From Porphyromonadaceae bacterium (GTDB lineage Bacteria > Bacteroidota > Bacteroidia > Bacteroidales > Paludibacteraceae), in the NCBI GenBank assembly GCA_905372135.1, contig CAJPNS010000025.1:1-19532 (forward strand): a stretch of DNA of 19,532 bases, in the 5' to 3' direction. How positions within the stretch are numbered: position 1 is the first letter of the stretch; each line of letters starts with the position of its first letter. The translations under genes were made by a program, and so were the position numbers. The notes under the pieces were generated by a model, which saw only the letters and a program-made list of their open reading frames with translations, ran no database searches and was not told the origin of the DNA. Below are positions 15,253-19,532 of this stretch, piece after piece.

Positions 15253-15843
15253 TCAGAAGTCTATGCCTACGTTCAATCGCACTGCCTCCATAGTCCCTCC
15301 ACCGAATGGCACGAAAAAAACGGGGAATCCTACTCCAAGATTTGCACCAAACCCTTTACATAGTCCCCAACGGACTCCTATATATGGTGTCGCTCTCAAA
15401 AAGTGGAAGAAAAAAAGGTATCCCATCTTCAGTCCTACTACAGGCGTTATTCGCTTTGTAATCGGAGTAAATCGGAAATCGGCGAAAGAGACTATGAGTG
15501 GAATTGTACCATGTAATTCTGCTTTCGAACTGCTTTTATTATAATAGTATTCCATAAGAATAAAACTCATACCTCCGCCCAAGAAGAATTGAGGCGAAAA
15601 CTGACGTCCATGTGATGTAGATACACCCAATAGATACATATTATCGTCTATGGGTTCGGTAAAAAACTCTAAGTGTCCTTTATAACCTTTGTGTAAAAGT
15701 TTTTTGTTCCACCAAGATTGCTGTTGTTGTGGCTGTGTTATCGATTCGTCGATGTTGAGTGCTATTGTGTCGCCGTCTTGTTGTGCTGCGATTGTCGACG
15801 AAAAAGCTAATAGCACCGATACGCATAATGCTTTGATTTTCAT
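15253..15843 (-). CDS. Predicted outer membrane beta-barrel protein of unknown function
   Basis: The 196-residue product has a Sec signal peptide (MKIKALCVSVLLAFSSTIAA, likely cut before QQDGD), then a Gln-rich linker (QPQQQQSWWNKK). A body of alternating polar and aromatic strands follows, and the C-terminus is VRLNVGIDF, ending in Phe, as many outer membrane proteins do. The stretch KGYKGHLEFF, then STSHGRQFSPQFFLGGGMSFI, resembles a family of small Bacteroidales barrel proteins I know only as hypothetical. Residues 115-196 contain several glycine-aromatic strands (GLKMGYLFFF, ATPYIGVRWG). Its function is unknown. It is divergent from the glycosyltransferase operon and has a promoter at 15880-15887. 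Confidence 0.8.
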   Translation of the reverse strand: MKIKALCVSVLLAFSSTIAAQQDGDTIALNIDESITQPQQQQSWWNKKLLHKGYKGHLEFFTEPIDDNMYLLGVSTSHGRQFSPQFFLGGGMSFILMEYYYNKSSSKAELHGTIPLIVSFADFRFTPITKRITPVVGLKMGYLFFFHFLRATPYIGVRWGLCKGFGANLGVGFPVFFVPFGGGTMEAVRLNVGIDF

Positions 15844-15879
15844 TGCTCACCAATATTAATTTGTTTCTTGATTCTTCTG

Positions 15880-15887
15880 CAAAGTTA
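15880..15887 (-). promoter_or_regulatory. Promoter -7 box for the barrel protein gene
   Basis: CAAAGTTA reads TAACTTTG on the minus strand, an exact -7 match 37 bp before the ATG at 15843. No TTG stands at the usual -33 distance. Confidence 0.55.
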
Positions 15888-15955
15888 GCAAATTATATAT
15901 AATATTTTACTTTACGTGCCATTTTTTTGTGAGATTCCTATTGAAAAAATTTTAT

Positions 15956-15963
15956 TAGCTTTG
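15956..15963 (+). promoter_or_regulatory. Promoter -7 box for the glycosyltransferase operon
   Basis: TAGCTTTG, an exact -7 match, is followed by a T4A8 run and the ATG at 15990, the same leader style as at 9262 and 10989. A TTG at 15941-15943 is too close and one at 15927-15929 too far, so the -33 box is unclear. Confidence 0.55.
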
Positions 15964-15989
15964 ATATTTTAAAAAAAACACAAAAAACA

Positions 15990-17144
15990 ATGCCGTCTAA
16001 AACCAAAGTCTTATTCTTATCTGCTTGGTATCCCAATCGTTATGATGCTATGGCAGGTTTGTTCGTTCGCAAACACGCCGAAGCCGTCAGCCAATATGCC
16101 GATGTGTGTGTGCTATATCTGCATTTGGACGATAAAATAGACGACTTTCAGATTGTGGAGCAGAGTTATAACGACGTTCGTGAGATTGTCGTTTATATCC
16201 CTATGAAAAATAGTCGGTTATCTCTGGCATTCAATTTCCTCAAAGGCTTCCGGCTCGGCTATCGTCGCGTTCGGGCACACTTTGGGCAGCCCGATATATG
16301 TCAGGTCAATACCCTGACACGCAATGGGGTACTTGCCCTGATTTTGAAGGTGCTGCATCGAATACCTTACGTCGTGGTGGAGCATTGGACGCGTTATCTG
16401 CCCGATAACTTTCTGTACACTGGCTTTTTACGCCGGCGTGCCACCGAACTCGTTGCACGTAATGCCGCAGTGATAATGCCTGTCTCGAGTATGTTGCAGC
16501 AGGCTATGCTAAAGCAGGGTGTCAAGGGACGTTATAGGGTGATTAGCAATATAGTAGACGATTTTTTCTACACCACACCCCGAACCGAACGCGATAATGA
16601 TAAAAAACGTATCCTGCACGTTTCCTGCTTTTTAGATAGGCAGAAAAATATCTCGGGGATTTTGCGGGCGGTAGAGTTGCTTTGCCGCACTCGTCGCGAT
16701 TTTGAGCTTGTTGTGGTCGGTACGGGAGTAGACTTTGCTTCGATAAAAGACTTTGCTCAAACTCTTGATATTCCGCAAGGTACGCTTGTTTTTACAGGCG
16801 AACAGACCCCGAACGAGGTCGCCGACTGGTTGTCGAGGAGCGATTTGTTTGTGATGTTTTCCAACTACGAAACAGCCTGCGTAGTAGTTATGGAAAGCCT
16901 TGCCGCAGGAGTGCCGGTGGTAGCGACTCCGACAGGTATTGTTCCCGATTTTATCAAAGATAACAATGGACAAATAGTTGATTTTAAAGATGTTGATGCC
17001 TTAGCCGAAAAAATGAATACGATGCTCGACCATTTAGACCGTTACGACAGCTCTTCTATCAGAGCTGTAGCAGAGGTTTTCCGCAGTCGGTATGTCGGGC
17101 AACAGTTTATAAATGAATACAATAAGGCTCTTGAAAGGGATTGA
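15990..17144 (+). CDS. Glycosyltransferase, GT4 family
   Basis: The 384-residue cytoplasmic enzyme has the GT-B layout. The N-terminal acceptor domain starts VLFLSAWYPNRYDAMAGLFVR, a common opening in GT4 enzymes of surface polysaccharide clusters. The C-terminal donor domain begins near KRILHVSCFLDRQKNISGIL and contains the E-x7-E motif at Glu294 and Glu302 (ETACVVVMESLAAG), followed by GVPVVATPTGIVPDFI. The sugar and acceptor cannot be read from the sequence. It is the first gene of a plus-strand group with the flippase (57 bp downstream), which suggests work on a lipid-linked glycan at the inner membrane. Confidence 0.92.
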   Translation: MPSKTKVLFLSAWYPNRYDAMAGLFVRKHAEAVSQYADVCVLYLHLDDKIDDFQIVEQSYNDVREIVVYIPMKNSRLSLAFNFLKGFRLGYRRVRAHFGQPDICQVNTLTRNGVLALILKVLHRIPYVVVEHWTRYLPDNFLYTGFLRRRATELVARNAAVIMPVSSMLQQAMLKQGVKGRYRVISNIVDDFFYTTPRTERDNDKKRILHVSCFLDRQKNISGILRAVELLCRTRRDFELVVVGTGVDFASIKDFAQTLDIPQGTLVFTGEQTPNEVADWLSRSDLFVMFSNYETACVVVMESLAAGVPVVATPTGIVPDFIKDNNGQIVDFKDVDALAEKMNTMLDHLDRYDSSSIRAVAEVFRSRYVGQQFINEYNKALERD

Positions 17145-17201
17145 TTGATATTGACATACAATGATATGAGAAAAGATTGATAATTGTGTCTTTTTTGATA
17201 A

Positions 17202-18461
17202 ATGAAAGAATTAATATACATCCTGAGAAGTAAATTTGAAAACAATAAGAAAGTAGCTGAAAACTACTTTTTTATGACTTTTCTTGCCTCGTCGGCACTC
17301 GTTGTCGGACTTATAATATATCCCTACGCCGTGCGTGTTTTGGGCAAAGAGGCTTATGGTATCTATGTCTTTGTCTTCTCCAATGTACAACTATTTCAGC
17401 TGATTACCACTTTTGGCTTCGATACCCCTGCTCTGAAAAAAATAGCACTTTTCCCCGACAACAGAGAGGTCAAGAGTAGAGTGGTGTCTGAGGTGCTTAT
17501 TTCCAAGTCCTTGCTTTTCTGCCTAAGTCTTGTTGTGCTCACTGTCGTCAGTCGGTTTATTCCGTTTCTGCAAAAACATATATTGCTGTATTACATATTG
17601 TTTTCATTGCAATTGGTCGAAATATTATTCCCGACTTGGTACTTCCAAGGAATACAGAAGATGAAGTTTGTTACCTATACCAATCTGATTATTAGGATGT
17701 CTACTATTCCATTGGTTTTCATCTTCGTGCATTCTCCGAACGATTTGTTGCTGTATGCCGTTATTGTCTCGTTGCTGCCGCTTGTCGGAGGTCTTTTTGC
17801 TTTTTGTTATATGCTTGTAAAAGAGGATGTTAAACTTCGCTTTATCTCTATACGACGACTGAAATCGACTTTCCGCAACGCACTGCCTTTTTTCTGGACT
17901 ACGGCTTTCGGTACGGTAAAAAAAGAGTCGCTTACCTTTATCGTTGGGGCTTTTTTCGATATGCAGAGCGTGGCTGTCCTCGATTTGGCAAATAAACTCG
18001 TACTTATTCCACGCATTATTGCTACAAGTATCAATGGTGCGTTATTCCCCGATTTTATGACCAATAGTAGTACCGATAGAGTTCGTCGTATAATGCGATA
18101 CGAAACATATATAGCATTGATAATAATTACCTTAATAGCTGCATTTGGATATTGGGCAGTTCTCATATTGGGTGGTCGTGACCTATTGGCAGCCTATCCT
18201 TTGGCTATAATTCGGAGTATTACTATATATACTTGGCTGATAGTAGATTGCTATATATATTTTGTGTTTATTCCTAAAAACCGTTATAGGTTGGTGGCAA
18301 ACAATCAGTTTGTGGCAATGGCATCTTTCCTATTGCTTGCGGTGTGCTCGCTATTGTTTTATAAAAGTCTGATAGTCATTGTGTCGATGTTTACCATATC
18401 GCATATTGTAGAGGTAATATATTGTCGTTATGCAGTTCGGCGATATAAGTTATTTGATTGA
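17202..18461 (+). CDS. Wzx-type polysaccharide flippase
   Basis: The 419-residue protein is largely hydrophobic with roughly 12 membrane segments, which fits the MOP-superfamily polysaccharide exporters that flip undecaprenyl-linked oligosaccharides across the inner membrane. The N-terminus has the family pattern: a short cytoplasmic start, the segment FLASSALVVGLIIYPYAVRV, then LGKEAYGIYVFVFSN and TTFGFDTPALKKIALF. Further on FGTVKKESLTFIVGAF and SINGALFPDFMTN are typical of Wzx. Family members vary greatly in sequence, so the class is firmer than any partner assignment. A single glycosyltransferase lies next to it and no polymerase is seen, so the rest of the glycan pathway must be elsewhere. 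Confidence 0.9.
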   Translation: MKELIYILRSKFENNKKVAENYFFMTFLASSALVVGLIIYPYAVRVLGKEAYGIYVFVFSNVQLFQLITTFGFDTPALKKIALFPDNREVKSRVVSEVLISKSLLFCLSLVVLTVVSRFIPFLQKHILLYYILFSLQLVEILFPTWYFQGIQKMKFVTYTNLIIRMSTIPLVFIFVHSPNDLLLYAVIVSLLPLVGGLFAFCYMLVKEDVKLRFISIRRLKSTFRNALPFFWTTAFGTVKKESLTFIVGAFFDMQSVAVLDLANKLVLIPRIIATSINGALFPDFMTNSSTDRVRRIMRYETYIALIIITLIAAFGYWAVLILGGRDLLAAYPLAIIRSITIYTWLIVDCYIYFVFIPKNRYRLVANNQFVAMASFLLLAVCSLLFYKSLIVIVSMFTISHIVEVIYCRYAVRRYKLFD

Positions 18462-18480
18462 TAATTAAATGTTTTAGTGT

Positions 18481-19434
18481 ATGAACTCATTTTTTCGTCA
18501 TATCTTCTTTTTTACCAAAAGCCAAAAACGAGGGCTTATCGTACTCATAGTACTCCTGATTTTAGTTGTCGTGGCTAATATGCTTATCCCTAAATATTTG
18601 CAAAAAACAAAGCCACTATATTCCGACAATTCCGTATTTCTGTCCCAGGTAGACAGTTTCAAAAACAGCTTGTCAGACAAAGAGTATAAATATGGCAATA
18701 CTTATTCGCCTGCCGATTTCGCAGATGCGCGATACAATATGGCAAGCAGTGCAGTTCGTCTGTTCGACTTCGACCCCAATACGCTCGATTCGGGAGGTTT
18801 TGTGTCTTTGGGACTTAAACCTTTCGTAGCCAAGAATATAGTAAACTATCGTAATAAGGGCGGTCGGTTTCGTCGTGCTGACGATTTCGCCCGTGTTTAC
18901 GGCTTGTTGCCTGCAGACTTCGCACGATTGAAACCATACATACGCATTGCCGACGTCAAAGAAAATAAGTCTGATTTACAGATAATACAACCTGTTGACA
19001 AACAGACAGAAAACGCCTCTAAAAGGGTAGAAAACGATATCGTCGTAGAACTCAATACTGCCGATACTGTGGCTCTCCGACAGCTGCACGGTATTGGAAG
19101 TTATTATGCTCGGCAGATAGTCTATTATCGCGATAAACTCGGTGGGTATTACTCTGTAGATCAACTGTTGGAGATTAAAAATTTCCCTGTGCAGACGTTC
19201 GAAAGAATAAAAAACAATCTGACGGTCGACCCCGCTCTTATCAAGAAAATCAATGTGAATTGGGCTACCGTCGAGAAACTCAATCGCCACCCATATCTCA
19301 ATTTCTACCAGTCTAAGGCGATTTTCGAACTTCGGAAGAAGCAAAAACTACAAAGTATAGACGATTTTCGCCAAATTAGCGACTTTTCTGATGAGGATTT
19401 GAAAAAACTCGAAAATTATTTGCATTTTAAATAA
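18481..19434 (+). CDS. Membrane-anchored ComEA-like protein with three helix-hairpin-helix units
   Basis: The 317-residue protein has one N-terminal membrane segment (about 19-37, LIVLIVLLILVVVANMLIP), a linker, and three copies of a helix-hairpin-helix module at about 96-155, 189-247 and 257-315. The first reads FDFDPNTLD, with IVNYRNKGGRF and DDFARVYGL. The second reads ELNTADTVALRQLHGIGSYYA, with YYRDKLGGYYSVDQLLEIKNF. The third starts INVNWATVEKLNRHPYL and is more divergent. This fits the ComEA-like DNA-binding domain, placed outside the inner membrane by the anchor. ComEA in other bacteria binds incoming DNA, but similar proteins are common in Bacteroidetes without known competence roles, so the function stays open. 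It begins 19 bp after the flippase and is probably in the same transcript. Confidence 0.88.
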   Translation: MNSFFRHIFFFTKSQKRGLIVLIVLLILVVVANMLIPKYLQKTKPLYSDNSVFLSQVDSFKNSLSDKEYKYGNTYSPADFADARYNMASSAVRLFDFDPNTLDSGGFVSLGLKPFVAKNIVNYRNKGGRFRRADDFARVYGLLPADFARLKPYIRIADVKENKSDLQIIQPVDKQTENASKRVENDIVVELNTADTVALRQLHGIGSYYARQIVYYRDKLGGYYSVDQLLEIKNFPVQTFERIKNNLTVDPALIKKINVNWATVEKLNRHPYLNFYQSKAIFELRKKQKLQSIDDFRQISDFSDEDLKKLENYLHFK

Positions 19435-19478
19435 TCTCTTATTCAGTCTATTAGCGATAAACTTTTCTTTTTCCCCAA

Positions 19479-19500
19479 AAAAAGTTTGTAAAAAGTTTGG
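19479..19500 (+). repeat. Tandem 11-bp repeat upstream of the edge promoter
   Basis: aaaaagtttgt (19479-19489) is followed directly by aaaaagtttgg (19490-19500), identical in ten of eleven bases. The second copy contains the TTTG of the promoter. The 11-bp step is about one helical turn. Confidence 0.6.
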
Positions 19501-19527
19501 TGGTGTAGTAAAAAGGTATTACTTTTG
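19496..19527 (+). promoter_or_regulatory. Strong promoter at the right edge
   Basis: TTTG (19496-19499) is followed after 20 nt by TACTTTTG (19520-19527), an exact -33/-7 match with ideal spacing, then GCAGTC. The AAAAAGTTTGGTGGT element is, from memory, common upstream of tRNA, rRNA and other highly expressed genes in Bacteroidales. The gene it drives lies beyond the window. Confidence 0.75.
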
Positions 19528-19532
19528 CAGTC

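Overview
The window looks like an ordinary chromosomal stretch of an anaerobic member of the Bacteroidales. The evidence is a set of promoters that fit the Bacteroidetes TTG / TAnnTTTG pattern with an A-rich leader, together with a Bacteroidetes-style AspRS and GluRS, a DUF4492 protein, a succinyl-CoA:acetate type CoA-transferase and outer-membrane-type proteins. The sequence alone does not let me name a genus. I see no transposase, integrase, CRISPR array, tRNA or rRNA gene inside the window.

Layout. 1-3618 (minus strand): aspS, gltX and the start of a DUF4492 membrane protein, which in this phylum usually precedes the cytochrome bd oxidase genes. 3842-5575 (plus): the chaperone pair grpE-dnaJ, closed by a bidirectional terminator that also serves a small lipoprotein gene on the minus strand (5683-6147). 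6516-9221 (plus): a pyrimidine cluster, pyrK-pyrD-trmN6'-pyrF, in which the tRNA methyltransferase gene trmN6 is cut off before its catalytic NPPY motif. 9303-10784: a CoA-transferase with its own promoter and terminator. 11028-13955: a secreted M16 zinc peptidase. 14201-14671: an unrecognised cysteine-rich small protein. 14729-15082 (minus): ribosomal protein L19 with a promoter, a foldable leader and a terminator. 15253-15843 (minus): a small predicted outer-membrane barrel protein. 15990-19434 (plus): a GT4 glycosyltransferase, a Wzx-type flippase and a membrane-anchored helix-hairpin-helix protein. The window ends in a strong promoter facing right.

How the genes work together. PyrK and PyrD would form the NAD-dependent class 1B dihydroorotate dehydrogenase, and PyrF makes the last UMP-forming step. 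GrpE and DnaJ are DnaK co-chaperones. The glycosyltransferase and flippase suggest a small surface-glycan function. The remaining genes are single housekeeping or envelope genes.

I found no convincing new multi-gene system. The observations most worth a second look are the trmN6 truncation, whose junction is marked by a 55-base stretch with no G leading into pyrF; the nested hairpin in the L19 leader; the uncharacterised cysteine-rich protein at 14201; and the promoter with tandem 11-bp repeats at the right edge.
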